Source: Tardiphaga sp.
GTDB lineage: Bacteria; Pseudomonadota; Alphaproteobacteria; Rhizobiales; Xanthobacteraceae
Assembly (NCBI GenBank): GCA_014377915.1
Contig: JACMOT010000549.1
Coordinates: 1-16,428, forward strand
Direction of reading: 5' to 3'
DNA length: 16,428 nt
Position numbers and translations under genes: made by a program. The notes below the pieces were generated by a model. The model was not told where the DNA came from and searched no databases. It worked only from the letters and a program-made list of their open reading frames with translations. Below, one piece after another: positions 6,456 to 14,050 of the stretch. Position 1 is the stretch's first letter. Each line of letters opens with the position of its first letter.

Positions 6456-7334
6456 TTACAGCATGCCCTTGCCGGCATCGGAGCCATGGCGGCGTTGCCG
6501 GGCCTGAAGCACCAGGATGGTGGCTAGCGCCGCGAAGATCACCAGGAAGGACACCGCGCTGGTCAAGGTGCCCAGCGCGTAAATGTCGGGTTTGGTCACC
6601 GTCGTGGTCAGGCCCTGCAATTCCAGCGGCAGCGTATTCACCGAGCCGATCGCCTGGCTCGACCGCGCCAGTTCGTCCCATGACAGCGTGAATCCGAACA
6701 GGCCGATGCCGACCACCGACGGCAGGATGATCGGCAGCACCACATGGCGGAAGGTCTGCCACGGCGTGGCGCCGAGATCGCGCGCCGCTTCCTCGAGCCG
6801 GGAATCGAAGCGGTTGAAGATCGCGAACATGATCAGCAGTCCGAACGGCAGCGTCCAGGTCAGATGCGCGCCGAGGCCGGACGTGAACAGCCCCATCGCG
6901 GTGGTCCAGCCTTCGATGCCCAGCGCATTCATGAAGTCGTCGAGCAGCCGGAATTCCAGCGCGATGCCGAGCGAGGTGATGATCGAGGGCATGATCAGGC
7001 TGGCGATCGCGGTGTAAAACAACACCGTCGCACCACGAAACGATTTTCGGAACGCCATGCCGGCCGATACCGAGAGCACCACCGTGATCACCATCACCAC
7101 GAGGCCGAGCTGCAGCGAGCGCTTGAAGGCCGCGCCAATGTCCACGATGCCGCCGCCGGAAAACACTTTGGCGAACCAGGTCAGCGACACGCCGTTCATC
7201 GGGAAGGTCAGCCCGCCATCCGGTCCCTGGAACGACAGGATATAGATCGCGATCATCGGCCCGTAGAGAAACAGTACATAGGCGCTGAAGAACGCCCCGA
7301 GCACATAAAAGGAGAGCGACCGGTTCTCGCTCAT
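6456..7334 (-). CDS. ABC transporter permease, polyamine-type (PotC-like)
   Basis: Second inner-membrane permease of the Pot-like importer, 292 aa with about six transmembrane helices (roughly 9-34, 72-94, 102-126, 148-173, 198-220, 255-277). The cytoplasmic coupling loop EEAARDLGATPWQTFRHVVL at 181-200 is the permease EAA motif that contacts the ATPase. TLPFGLLIMF and the FTLSWDELARS segment after helix 5 resemble PotC. The ATG has GAGGAG 9 nt upstream, and the start lies 13 nt after the stop of the first permease, so the two are co-translated. It is the last gene of its operon and converges on the small secreted-protein gene with a gap of 2 nt. Substrate (putrescine, spermidine or another cationic or opine-like compound) cannot be fixed from the sequence. 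Confidence 0.88.
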   Translation of the reverse strand: MSENRSLSFYVLGAFFSAYVLFLYGPMIAIYILSFQGPDGGLTFPMNGVSLTWFAKVFSGGGIVDIGAAFKRSLQLGLVVMVITVVLSVSAGMAFRKSFRGATVLFYTAIASLIMPSIITSLGIALEFRLLDDFMNALGIEGWTTAMGLFTSGLGAHLTWTLPFGLLIMFAIFNRFDSRLEEAARDLGATPWQTFRHVVLPIILPSVVGIGLFGFTLSWDELARSSQAIGSVNTLPLELQGLTTTVTKPDIYALGTLTSAVSFLVIFAALATILVLQARQRRHGSDAGKGML

Positions 7335-7347
7335 CTCACAGCTCCTC

Positions 7348-8229
7348 TCATAGTTCTTTGCGGATATCGACGATCCGCGTCAGCGAGGAAATGATCAGGA
7401 TGGTGATGCCGAGCAGGATCACTGCATTGGCCGCGGCGGCGGGGAATTGCAACGCGTTGAGCCGCGCCTCGATGATCTTGCCGGCGGAGGCGATCTGCTG
7501 GCCGCCCATCACGCCGATGGTGACGAAATCGCCCATCACGATGGTGATGACGAAGATCGAACCGATCACGATGCCGGGCTTGGCGAGCGGGATGATTATG
7601 TTCACCAGCGTCTGCCAGCCGGTGGCGCCGGCATCATAGGCGGCCTCGATCAGCCTTTTGTCGATGCGGATCATCGAGTTGAAGATCGGCACCACCATGA
7701 AGAAGGTGAACAGATGGACCAGCGCCAGCACCACGGAGAATTCCGAAAACAGCAGCCACTCGATCGGCTGCTTGATGATCCCCGCGCCCTCAAGCCCCTT
7801 GTTGACCAGCCCGTTGCGGCCAAGCAGTGGAATCCAGGCGATCATCCGGATCACGTTCGAGGTCCAGAACGGGATCGTGCATAGCAGCGTCAATACGATC
7901 TGCCAGGTTTTCGACCGCACATGGAAGGCGAGAAAGTAGGCGACGGTGAAGCCGATGAACAACGTCAGTGCCCAGGTGATCAGGCACAGTTTCAGGGTCT
8001 TCACGTAGGTCTTGAGAATGGTGCACAGGTTCGGCAACTCGGCGACGCAGCCCTCGAACGTGTCGGAGTAGCCGCGCAGGCTGAACGCCGGGATCATTTC
8101 GTATTCATTGTAGTCCCAGGCGCTGACGATGGTGACGAACACCAGCGGCAGGATGAAGAACAGCGTGAACACCAGCATCATCGGTGCGGCCTGCAGCCAC
8201 GCGACGAGGGGACGGCGATCTAGCGTCAT
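7348..8229 (-). CDS. ABC transporter permease, polyamine-type (PotB-like)
   Basis: First inner-membrane permease of the Pot-like importer, 293 aa from the start chosen here. It has an N-terminal helix (about 8-36), a periplasmic loop with two cysteines (61 and 69), further helices, and the EAA loop IEAAYDAGATGWQTLVNIII at 194-213. FWTSNVIRMIAWIPLLGRNG is typical of PotB-type proteins. The frame is open upstream to an ATG at 8346 that would overlap the binding-protein gene by 20 nt. That version adds 39 Pro/Ala/Arg-rich residues encoded largely by a perfect stem-loop (8289-8319), so I prefer the ATG at 8229, although its ribosome-binding site is weak. The stop codon is 13 nt before the PotC-like start. 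Confidence 0.85.
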   Translation of the reverse strand: MTLDRRPLVAWLQAAPMMLVFTLFFILPLVFVTIVSAWDYNEYEMIPAFSLRGYSDTFEGCVAELPNLCTILKTYVKTLKLCLITWALTLFIGFTVAYFLAFHVRSKTWQIVLTLLCTIPFWTSNVIRMIAWIPLLGRNGLVNKGLEGAGIIKQPIEWLLFSEFSVVLALVHLFTFFMVVPIFNSMIRIDKRLIEAAYDAGATGWQTLVNIIIPLAKPGIVIGSIFVITIVMGDFVTIGVMGGQQIASAGKIIEARLNALQFPAAAANAVILLGITILIISSLTRIVDIRKEL

Positions 8230-8288
8230 GAAATGGCCGTTCTCGGGGGCGCGCGGAGGCAGGGTGTCGTCACGGATAGAGTGGCGGA

Positions 8289-8319
8289 ACGGCTTCCGCG
8301 CGTCTGGCGCGGAAGCCGT
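8289..8319 (-). repeat. Perfect 13-bp stem-loop between binding-protein and permease genes
   Basis: On the minus strand ACGGCTTCCGCGC pairs with GCGCGGAAGCCGT around a 5-nt loop, beginning 7 nt after the PotD-like stop codon. No T-run follows, so full termination is unlikely. Stem-loops at this position in binding-protein operons (as between malE and malF) are known to block 3' decay and raise the yield of the upstream gene. That role is inference here. Confidence 0.7.
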
Positions 8320-8326
8320 CAGGGCA

Positions 8327-9619
8327 TCAAGCGGCGATGAATTCATTCCACTTGCGGACCATGTAGTCGTTTTCGTCCATCACCGCGTTCCAGCAGGCGA
8401 CGGCGCCCATGCGGTCGTCATAGGAGCCGCCGTCGCGCTTGGCGCCGGCTTTTTCCAGCACGGTGCCATCCGGCGCCTTGATGTCGCCGACGGCCGGCTT
8501 GCCTTCCATCCAGTAGCTCCATTCGTCCGCCGTCATGTTGGCTTTGGCGGTGGACAGCACGGCCGAATAATAGCCCTGGCGGTTGAGATAGGCGCCGGCC
8601 CAACCCGACAGGTACCAGTTGACGAATTCATACGCCCATTCGAGCTTCGGTCCGGACACCGCCTTGGAGACGCAGAAGCCTGATGCCCAGGAGCGATAGC
8701 CTTCCTTGAGCGGCTGGAAGGTGCACGGCGTGCCCATCGAGCGCACCTTGGTCACGGCGGGAGACCACATCGACTGGATCACGGTCTCGCCGGACGCCAT
8801 CAGGTTGACGGATTCGTTGAAATCCTTCCAGAACGCCCGGAACTGACCGGCCTTCTTGGCCTCGGTCATCACCTTCATGGTGAGATCGATCTCGGCCTTG
8901 GTCATGTTGCCCTTGTCGGCATATTTGTGCTGGCCGGAGGCTTCGACCACCATCGCGGCATCCATGATGCCGATCGAGGGAATGTTGAGGATCGCGGCCT
9001 TGCCCTTGAATTCAGGGTTGAGCAGTTCGGCCCAGGAATTGATTGGCCGCTTGATCAGGTCGGGGCGAATGCCCAGCGTATCTGCGTTATAGACGGTCGG
9101 AATCAGCGTCACGAATTCGGTCGGCGTCGCGGAGAACTTCTTGGAGTTGGCGCCTTCCAGATACAGTACCTTCCAGGGCGCGGTGCCCTGCGAGCCGATC
9201 TTCTTGCCGTTGGGCAGCTCACCCTTGGTGAACACCGGGGTGATATTGTTGAACTCCTTGATCTTCCTGGCGTCGAGCGCAAAAATATTGCCGGACGGCA
9301 CTAGTTTCTTGAGCGCGAAATATTCGGTGTCCAGCACGTCGAACGAATTAGGCTGGGTAATGACGCGCTTGGTCACGTCGTCGGTGGTGACCGTGATGTA
9401 TTCGATCTTGATGCCGGTATCCTCGAAGCACTTCTTCGAAATTTCGTCGCCGGCGTTCACGGCGGTGCCGAGATAGCGCAGCACTTTTGGCGTGGCGGAG
9501 TGAACCGCCGGAAAGCCGGTGATGGCGCCGGAGCCGGCCGCGAGGCCGGCGATGCTGGCGGCGCCCTTCAGCAGTGTGCGACGGTCGAGGCTTCCAGGCT
9601 TTTTGGGGCGATCGGTCAT
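8327..9619 (-). CDS. Extracellular solute-binding protein, PotD-like, Tat-exported
   Basis: Periplasmic binding protein of the Pot-like importer, 430 aa, longer than PotD of E. coli (348 aa). The N-terminus has a twin-arginine signal, LDRRTLLKGAASIAG (11-25), and cleavage near residue 40, so it probably folds in the cytoplasm before Tat export. The mature protein starts KVLRYLGTAVNAGDEI and contains FDVLDTEYFALKKL, the hinge segment TLIPTVYNADTLGIRPDLI, NSWAELLNPEFKGKAAI and WAYEFVNWYLSGWAGAYL, typical of the family-1/PotD type. A GGAG 7 nt before the ATG supports the start. The gene lies between its ATPase (53-nt gap upstream) and permeases, and its mRNA ends in a strong stem-loop. The ligand is unknown; polyamine-like is the default guess for this family. 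Confidence 0.87.
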   Translation of the reverse strand: MTDRPKKPGSLDRRTLLKGAASIAGLAAGSGAITGFPAVHSATPKVLRYLGTAVNAGDEISKKCFEDTGIKIEYITVTTDDVTKRVITQPNSFDVLDTEYFALKKLVPSGNIFALDARKIKEFNNITPVFTKGELPNGKKIGSQGTAPWKVLYLEGANSKKFSATPTEFVTLIPTVYNADTLGIRPDLIKRPINSWAELLNPEFKGKAAILNIPSIGIMDAAMVVEASGQHKYADKGNMTKAEIDLTMKVMTEAKKAGQFRAFWKDFNESVNLMASGETVIQSMWSPAVTKVRSMGTPCTFQPLKEGYRSWASGFCVSKAVSGPKLEWAYEFVNWYLSGWAGAYLNRQGYYSAVLSTAKANMTADEWSYWMEGKPAVGDIKAPDGTVLEKAGAKRDGGSYDDRMGAVACWNAVMDENDYMVRKWNEFIAA

Positions 9620-9640
9620 GGTCGTCTCCAGAATTGTCAG

Positions 9641-9657
9641 GTCGCCGGTCGGGCGAC
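9641..9657 (-). repeat. Small stem-loop between ATPase and binding-protein genes
   Basis: GTCGCC and GGCGAC form a 6-bp stem with a 5-nt loop in the 53-nt gap between the PotA-like stop and the PotD-like start, about 16 nt past the stop. It is too weak for a terminator claim but fits the pattern of hairpins in the gaps of these operons. Confidence 0.35.
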
Positions 9658-9672
9658 GTGAAGGTTACAGAA

Positions 9673-10668
9673 CTAGGAATCGAGCGGACTGGCGGAAGCG
9701 GCATCCCAGGTAGCGATGATCGCCTCGCCGACGCTGTAATTGGCGGCGTCGAACTGGCTTTCGGTGAGCTGCGCCGAGATATCGCCACGGCCTTCGGCGA
9801 CGATGGCGACACGAACATAGGTGCCCTGATATTCGACTTCGCTGACGGTGCCGGCGATCGAGGGGCCGTCAACGACGTCGCGCGGCCTCTTCAGCATCAG
9901 GCGGTCATTGCGAACGGCGAACGCCTGGTCAGCGACGACGATGACATTGTGGCCACCGATGAACTTCGCCGTGAATTCGGTGCGCGGGTGATTGAAGATG
10001 TCGCGCGGCGTGCCCTGCTGCTCGATTCTGCCGGCATTCATCAGCACCACGATATTGGCCAGCGCCATCGCCTCGTCCTGGCTGTGCGTAACGTGGATGA
10101 AGGTGATGCCGAGTTCGCGCTGCAGCTTCTTCAGCTCGGTGCGCATGCGCAGTCGCAGGAACGGATCCAGCGCCGACAGCGGCTCGTCCAGCAGCAGGAT
10201 CTGCGGCGAGGTGATCAGCGCGCGTGCCAGTGCCACGCGTTGCTGCTGGCCGCCCGACAATTGCCCAGGCAGCGGGGCGGCACAGGCCTGCATGTCCACC
10301 AGTTCGAGCAGCCGCCGGGCTTCAGTGTGACGCGTGGCCTTGGCGACGCCACGCATCTTCAGCGCAAAGGCGACGTTATCGAGCACCGACAGATGCGGAA
10401 ACAGCGCGTAGGACTGGAACATCATCGAGGTGTTGCGTTCGGCCGGCGGCAGGTCGGTGACGTTCTTCGGCCCGACGATGATGTCGCCGGAACTGGCCGC
10501 CTCATGGCCGGCAATCATCCGCAGCGTCGAGGTCTTGCCGCAGCCGGACGGGCCGAGCAGGCAGCAATAGGACCCGGCCGGGATCTTCAGATTGATTGCG
10601 TCGACGGCGGTGGTTGTGCCGAAGATTTTCGACAACTGCACCAGTTCCAAAGCTGCTGTCGCCGGCAT
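9673..10668 (-). CDS. ABC transporter ATP-binding protein, polyamine-type (PotA-like)
   Basis: The cytoplasmic ATPase of the Pot-like importer, 331 aa from the chosen start. It carries Walker A GPSGCGKTS (39-47), Gln85 in MMFQSYALFPHL, signature LSGGQQQR (137-144), Walker B ILLLDEP (157-163), and switch His195 in VTHSQDEAMALA, the sequence usual for PotA/FbpC/MalK-type ATPases. The part after about residue 230 is the regulatory TOBE-type domain (HNVIVVADQAF, VSEVEYQGTYVRVAI). The start was set at the ATG (10668), preceded by a GGA about 7 nt away; a GTG five codons upstream (10683) lacks a ribosome-binding site. It is the first gene of the operon, so its promoter should lie in the 350 bp upstream. 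It is also the only sugar/polyamine-type ATPase in the window and could in principle serve other permeases. Confidence 0.9.
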   Translation of the reverse strand: MPATAALELVQLSKIFGTTTAVDAINLKIPAGSYCCLLGPSGCGKTSTLRMIAGHEAASSGDIIVGPKNVTDLPPAERNTSMMFQSYALFPHLSVLDNVAFALKMRGVAKATRHTEARRLLELVDMQACAAPLPGQLSGGQQQRVALARALITSPQILLLDEPLSALDPFLRLRMRTELKKLQRELGITFIHVTHSQDEAMALANIVVLMNAGRIEQQGTPRDIFNHPRTEFTAKFIGGHNVIVVADQAFAVRNDRLMLKRPRDVVDGPSIAGTVSEVEYQGTYVRVAIVAEGRGDISAQLTESQFDAANYSVGEAIIATWDAASASPLDS

Positions 10669-10793
10669 CTTTATCCAGTCCACATTTTACGTACCGGGAT
10701 CGGGGGCGCCATGGCGCTCCGCGAAGTTACCGTCGGTCAATGGAAATGCAACCGGTATGCCACAGCAGCCGACGCTGGAATTGTACACGACCC

Positions 10794-10822
10794 TGCGCGG
10801 GCCAACGCCATAGGCCCGCGCA
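10794..10822 (-). repeat. 10-bp inverted repeat upstream of the PotA-like gene
   Basis: TGCGCGGGCC and GGCCCGCGCA are perfectly complementary with a 9-nt loop, about 126 nt upstream of the PotA-like start. There is no T-run on either side. It may be a leader hairpin or an operator; I cannot choose between them. Confidence 0.5.
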
Positions 10823-10950
10823 AGGCGCCGGTGGACACGCCGCAACGCGCATCAAGATTGTGCAATCGTCGTGATTTTTAGGCAAAATCTGCTCAAGGCC
10901 ATCGCGCCGTCCGTCGGCCGATACCCATGGTCAGGTCGAGCGGCGGTGCT

Positions 10951-10987
10951 CCGGGCATCTGCAGCCGTTTAGCGTGGTGATGCCCGG
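10951..10987 (-). terminator. Possible terminator stem-loop after the phosphodiesterase operon
   Basis: CCGGGCATC (10951-10959) pairs with GATGCCCGG (10979-10987), a 9-bp stem with a 19-nt loop, 33 nt past the stop codon of the last phosphodiesterase gene. There is no T-run, so intrinsic termination is unproven; it could mark a Rho-dependent end or a stable 3' end. Confidence 0.35.
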
Positions 10988-11020
10988 CTACACGACCGAC
11001 TCGATCGCAACGTCTCCCCA

Positions 11021-11839
11021 TCAAGCCTGGTTCAGGGCCGCCTGATCCTGCAGCGAGAAGATCGGTCCATCGTAGAGGAAGGCGCAATGGTGAATGACGA
11101 TGTGTCCGCCATTCACCGTGACATGAGCGTATTCCGGCGCCTCATGCGATCCGGGAATATGCCCGGCGGTCACCAGGTCGAACGCGACCTGGTGAGCCAA
11201 AGCGCGCTGGATGTGAAACGGGATGCCGCGCCAGACGCCGGCGATGGGGCGGTGCAGGTGGCCCATGAACAGATAATCCGGCAGCCGCGTGCGCGCGATG
11301 ACGTCCCACTCCGCCTCGGGATTTGCCAGCCGGATGGTGTCCATGTAGCGCAAGCCGCTGTCGAACGGCGGATGATGCTGGAACAGCAGCAACGGCCGGT
11401 CCGCCGGCGCAGACATCAGCGCATGCTCCAGAAATGCCAGCCGCGCCTCGCACAGCAGGCCCGCATGGTCCGGCGCGGCCTCGTTCAGGGTGTCGAGCGT
11501 GACCACTGTCGCGGCGTCAAACACCTGCACGGATTGCACGAAGCCGTTGGCGTCACGCGGCACGTCCGGAAAGTGACGGCTGAACGCATCGCGCTTGTCG
11601 TGATTGCCCATCAGCAGGATGGTCGGTGCCACCAGTCGCTTGAGCTCCATGGAGAGGTTTTCGTAGGCCGGGTCCTCGCCCCAATGAGCAAGGTCGCCGG
11701 TCACGATGACGAAGGCGATATCCGGATGATCGAGGTTGATGCGGTTGATCGCGGCGGCGAGCCGCTCGGCCGGATCGAGCCCGTAGATCTTGCGGTTGCG
11801 GGCGACGAAATGGGTGTCGGTCAGGATAATGAATTTCAT
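11021..11839 (-). CDS. GpdQ-like metallophosphodiesterase, copy 2
   Basis: A cytoplasmic calcineurin-like phosphoesterase of 272 aa, in the class III cyclic-nucleotide/glycerophosphodiester phosphodiesterase group. The dinuclear-metal ligands fall almost at the same numbers as in Enterobacter GpdQ: Asp8 and His10 (LTDTHF), Asp49 (GDLAHWGED), Asn79 and His80 (GNHDKRD), a His of QHHPP at 155-156, and His194/His196 (GHLHRP). The N-terminus MKFIILTDTHFVARNRKIYG also resembles GpdQ. No signal peptide is present, so it acts on imported substrate. Its ATG overlaps the TGA of copy 1 (ATGA), indicating translational coupling. The frame is open far upstream of this start, but that extension is antisense-like shadow within copy 1. 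The likely reaction is hydrolysis of a glycerophosphodiester; a cyclic nucleotide is an alternative. Confidence 0.87.
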   Translation of the reverse strand: MKFIILTDTHFVARNRKIYGLDPAERLAAAINRINLDHPDIAFVIVTGDLAHWGEDPAYENLSMELKRLVAPTILLMGNHDKRDAFSRHFPDVPRDANGFVQSVQVFDAATVVTLDTLNEAAPDHAGLLCEARLAFLEHALMSAPADRPLLLFQHHPPFDSGLRYMDTIRLANPEAEWDVIARTRLPDYLFMGHLHRPIAGVWRGIPFHIQRALAHQVAFDLVTAGHIPGSHEAPEYAHVTVNGGHIVIHHCAFLYDGPIFSLQDQAALNQA

Positions 11840-12660
11840 CGCAGCATGCTCTCGCGGTTCCAGGCGGCGTAATCGGGGGAGCCCTCGGTCCGGATCGCAC
11901 CGGTATAGCCGAACTCCACCATATGGACGGTGACATAGTCGGCGCCGAAGAACGCCACGCCATAGGCCTCGGGCAAGTCGGACGCGCTCAGCATCGCGGT
12001 CTCCGAGAACAGCGGATAGCTGGCGTGGTTGGTGCCGCGCAGCGATGTGGCGGCAACGCCGGCGACCGAACCGGCTAGCGGCAAGTGACAATGGCCAAAG
12101 AAAATATGCCTGATGCGATCGCGATGGCGGTGGACGATTTGTCGGAACACGGCATCGTCGAGTAATCGGATCTGATCCATCGGAGCGAGATGGGTCGGCA
12201 TCGGATTGTGATGCATGAACAGCAGGAACGGTCCGGCATGTTCGGTGAGCCGCGCCTCCAGCCAGGACTGGCGCGTTGCGCAATAGCGACCGGCATGGGT
12301 GTCCGGCTGCGCGGTGTCGAGAAACAGACAACGGCCTGCGCTGCTATCATATACGCCCTGGACGAAGCCGTCGGGCGCGGCCAGTTCCGGACATACGTCG
12401 AGGAAGGTGGCGCGGCGGTCGTGGTTGCCGATGCACATTCGTGTCTTGATGGGAAATTCCGCGAGTCGCGCTTTCAGCCACAAATAGTCGTCACGATCGC
12501 CCCAGTCGGAAAGGTCGCCGGTGATCACCATCAGTTCGGCGTCGGCATGGTCGTTCAGGATATGCCGCAGGGCGCGCTGGAAGTTGGCCTGCGGATCGCG
12601 ACCGCCGATCGACGCTCCCGCGGTGGTCAGGTGAATGTCGCTGAGATGGATGAGTTTCAT
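11836..12660 (-). CDS. GpdQ-like metallophosphodiesterase, copy 1
   Basis: A calcineurin-like phosphodiesterase of 274 aa, the same length as Enterobacter GpdQ. All metal-binding positions are kept: Asp8 and His10 (LSDIHL), Asp49 (GDLSDWGD), Asn79 and His80 (GNHDRR), the His pair of MHHNP (150-151), and His190/His192 (GHCHLP). There is no signal peptide, so it is cytoplasmic. The ATG has GAGG 5 nt upstream. It follows the UgpB-like binding-protein gene by 80 nt, a gap filled by a stem-loop, and its stop overlaps the start of copy 2 by 4 nt. The two copies differ in the substrate-facing middle and C-terminal parts, so they may cut different head groups or act in sequence. Context with a UgpB-type importer favours glycerophosphodiesters; this is inference. 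Confidence 0.88.
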   Translation of the reverse strand: MKLIHLSDIHLTTAGASIGGRDPQANFQRALRHILNDHADAELMVITGDLSDWGDRDDYLWLKARLAEFPIKTRMCIGNHDRRATFLDVCPELAAPDGFVQGVYDSSAGRCLFLDTAQPDTHAGRYCATRQSWLEARLTEHAGPFLLFMHHNPMPTHLAPMDQIRLLDDAVFRQIVHRHRDRIRHIFFGHCHLPLAGSVAGVAATSLRGTNHASYPLFSETAMLSASDLPEAYGVAFFGADYVTVHMVEFGYTGAIRTEGSPDYAAWNRESMLR

Positions 12661-12680
12661 GGCGCCTCGAATGCGGTGTC

Positions 12681-12703
12681 GCGGAGCGCCAACGGCGCTC
12701 CGC
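12681..12703 (-). repeat. 10-bp stem-loop between the UgpB-like and phosphodiesterase genes
   Basis: GCGGAGCGCC and GGCGCTCCGC are perfectly complementary around a 3-nt loop. The structure lies 37 nt past the UgpB-like stop codon, within the gap before the phosphodiesterase pair. No T-run follows. The position mirrors the stem-loop after the other binding-protein gene (8289-8319), suggesting a role in 3' end stability and unequal expression. Confidence 0.65.
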
Positions 12704-12740
12704 TGTTTGACGGGTTCGGAAAGTCAAGCTGCCTTGCGGG

Positions 12741-14021
12741 TCAGCGGGCTTGCGCGGACGTCCTTGGCAGCAATTTCTGAACGTCGGCGGCCATGTCGGC
12801 GAGCACGGCTTCCGGTTCCCTGGCGCGTGCGCCGGACACGATCGTATTGAGATGGTCCTTGATCACATCGGTGATCTTGAGACCGTTGTCGCCGGGGAAC
12901 GCATACCATTTGGTGAGAAGCCCGAGCTGGCTAACGGCGGTGTAGTTGTTCGGGTTCTTGATGTAGAAATCCTTCAGGTAGACGTCGTTGGCGATCTTGT
13001 TGGGCGGCATGTATCCCGTCGTCTCCGCCATGATCGCCGCGCCCTTCGCGCCGGTCCAGAATTTCACCACGTCCCAGGCCGCGTCGCGCTTGGCCTTGTC
13101 CTTGGCCAGGATCATCACGACGTTACCGCCGGCCGGCAGCCGGCCAGCGGGTGTCACCACGTCCGGGAAGGCGTGGGTCTTCAACTCGAACTTGCCGCCG
13201 ATCATCTGGGTGGTCTTGTTGAGATCGGAGGTTGAGGTGATGTGGATGCCGGTCTTGCCGGCCGCGAAGGTCGCCCGCATCGACGGCTGGTCGAGGTTGG
13301 GCATGCCGGCTTCAGTGACCAGACGCGCCAGCGTCTTGAGTGCGAACTGGCCCTCGGGGCCATCGAACGCCACCCTGGTCTCGTCGGCATTCAACATTGT
13401 GCCGCCGCGCGCGAATACCGGTGCCTGCCACAGCCAGTTTCCGGTGATGTCCCACGCATAGGTAACGCCGTTGATGTCAGGGCCGAGCGCCTTGATCTTC
13501 GCGGCGAGCTTGATCAGTTCGTCCCACGTCGTGGGCAGATTGGCGGGATCGCCGCCGGCCTGCTTCACCAGATCCATGTTGAAGTACACGATCGGCAGCG
13601 AGATGGCGAAGGGCAGGGCGTAGACCTTGCCGCTCGAGGTGCCGATATCATACATCGCCTGGTGAAAGCCCTGCTTGTCGAAGTCCTTTTCCGCCGCGAT
13701 GTAGCCGTCGAGCTCGGCCGGGATGCTCTTGTCGACCAGGACCCGGACCCGGTTGAGGCCCTGGAAGGAAACGTCGGGCATCTGCCTGGTCACCGCCTCG
13801 CGCAACACCTTCTGCGTGGCGTCTTCGTAGGATTCATAGGGCGCCCGGCTGACGACCTTGATGTCCGGCCTGATCTTGGCGAATTCCTCGGCAATGCGCT
13901 TGTGGGTCTCGGTGAACAGTTCCGGATAGGGATATTGAATCGTAATTTCGGTCTGGGTTTGCGCCTCGGCGGCACTGGCGGCGAACGCGATGGCGGCCGC
14001 GGCAATCCATTTTCTCAGCAT
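12741..14021 (-). CDS. ABC transporter substrate-binding protein, UgpB-like (family 1)
   Basis: Periplasmic binding protein of 426 aa. Residues 1-20 are a Sec signal peptide (cleavage near AAEA-QT). The mature protein starts TEITIQYPYPE and contains FAKIRPDIKVVSR, LPFAISLPIVYFNMDLVKQAG (split around 140-160), PTTWDELIKLAAKIKALG, TGYMPPNKIANDVYL and FYIKNPNNYTAVSQL. The last two are close to the TGYLP and FYEKNPG segments of UgpB, the glycerol-3-phosphate/glycerophosphodiester binding protein. A strong AGGAG lies 7 nt before the ATG. It follows the UgpE-like permease by 29 nt and precedes two GpdQ-like phosphodiesterases, which supports a phosphodiester ligand. Related binding proteins of this family bind sugars, so a glycoside is the main alternative. 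Family 1 membership is sure; the ligand is inference. Confidence 0.88.
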   Translation of the reverse strand: MLRKWIAAAAIAFAASAAEAQTQTEITIQYPYPELFTETHKRIAEEFAKIRPDIKVVSRAPYESYEDATQKVLREAVTRQMPDVSFQGLNRVRVLVDKSIPAELDGYIAAEKDFDKQGFHQAMYDIGTSSGKVYALPFAISLPIVYFNMDLVKQAGGDPANLPTTWDELIKLAAKIKALGPDINGVTYAWDITGNWLWQAPVFARGGTMLNADETRVAFDGPEGQFALKTLARLVTEAGMPNLDQPSMRATFAAGKTGIHITSTSDLNKTTQMIGGKFELKTHAFPDVVTPAGRLPAGGNVVMILAKDKAKRDAAWDVVKFWTGAKGAAIMAETTGYMPPNKIANDVYLKDFYIKNPNNYTAVSQLGLLTKWYAFPGDNGLKITDVIKDHLNTIVSGARAREPEAVLADMAADVQKLLPRTSAQAR

Positions 14022-14050
14022 GGTCGTCTCCTGGGTGTGGGGATGGTGAC

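Larger units (their letters stand above)
10669..11020. promoter_or_regulatory. Gene-free region between the phosphodiesterase operon and the Pot-like operon
   Basis: No credible gene is seen in these 352 bp. The region should contain the end of the phosphodiesterase transcript and the promoter of the Pot-like operon, both on the minus strand. It is rich in dyads: CCGGGCATC/GATGCCCGG (10951-10987), GATTTT-TAGGC-AAAATC (10873-10889), GATTG-TG-CAATC (10856-10867), TGCGCGGGCC/GGCCCGCGCA (10794-10822) and the palindrome GCGCCATGGCGC (10706-10717). I could not find a convincing -35/-10 pair or a Pho box. Confidence 0.45.

Noticed and set aside
9574..10881. 435-codon plus-strand frame opposite the PotA-like gene
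   Set aside because: Antisense shadow with no recognisable domain; the minus strand encodes a complete ATPase with all motifs.
11840..12331. Upstream extension of the second phosphodiesterase frame
   Set aside because: The extension lies in copy 1 out of frame and is Arg/Pro-rich. The internal ATG at 11839 starts a GpdQ-like N-terminus and overlaps the preceding stop as ATGA.
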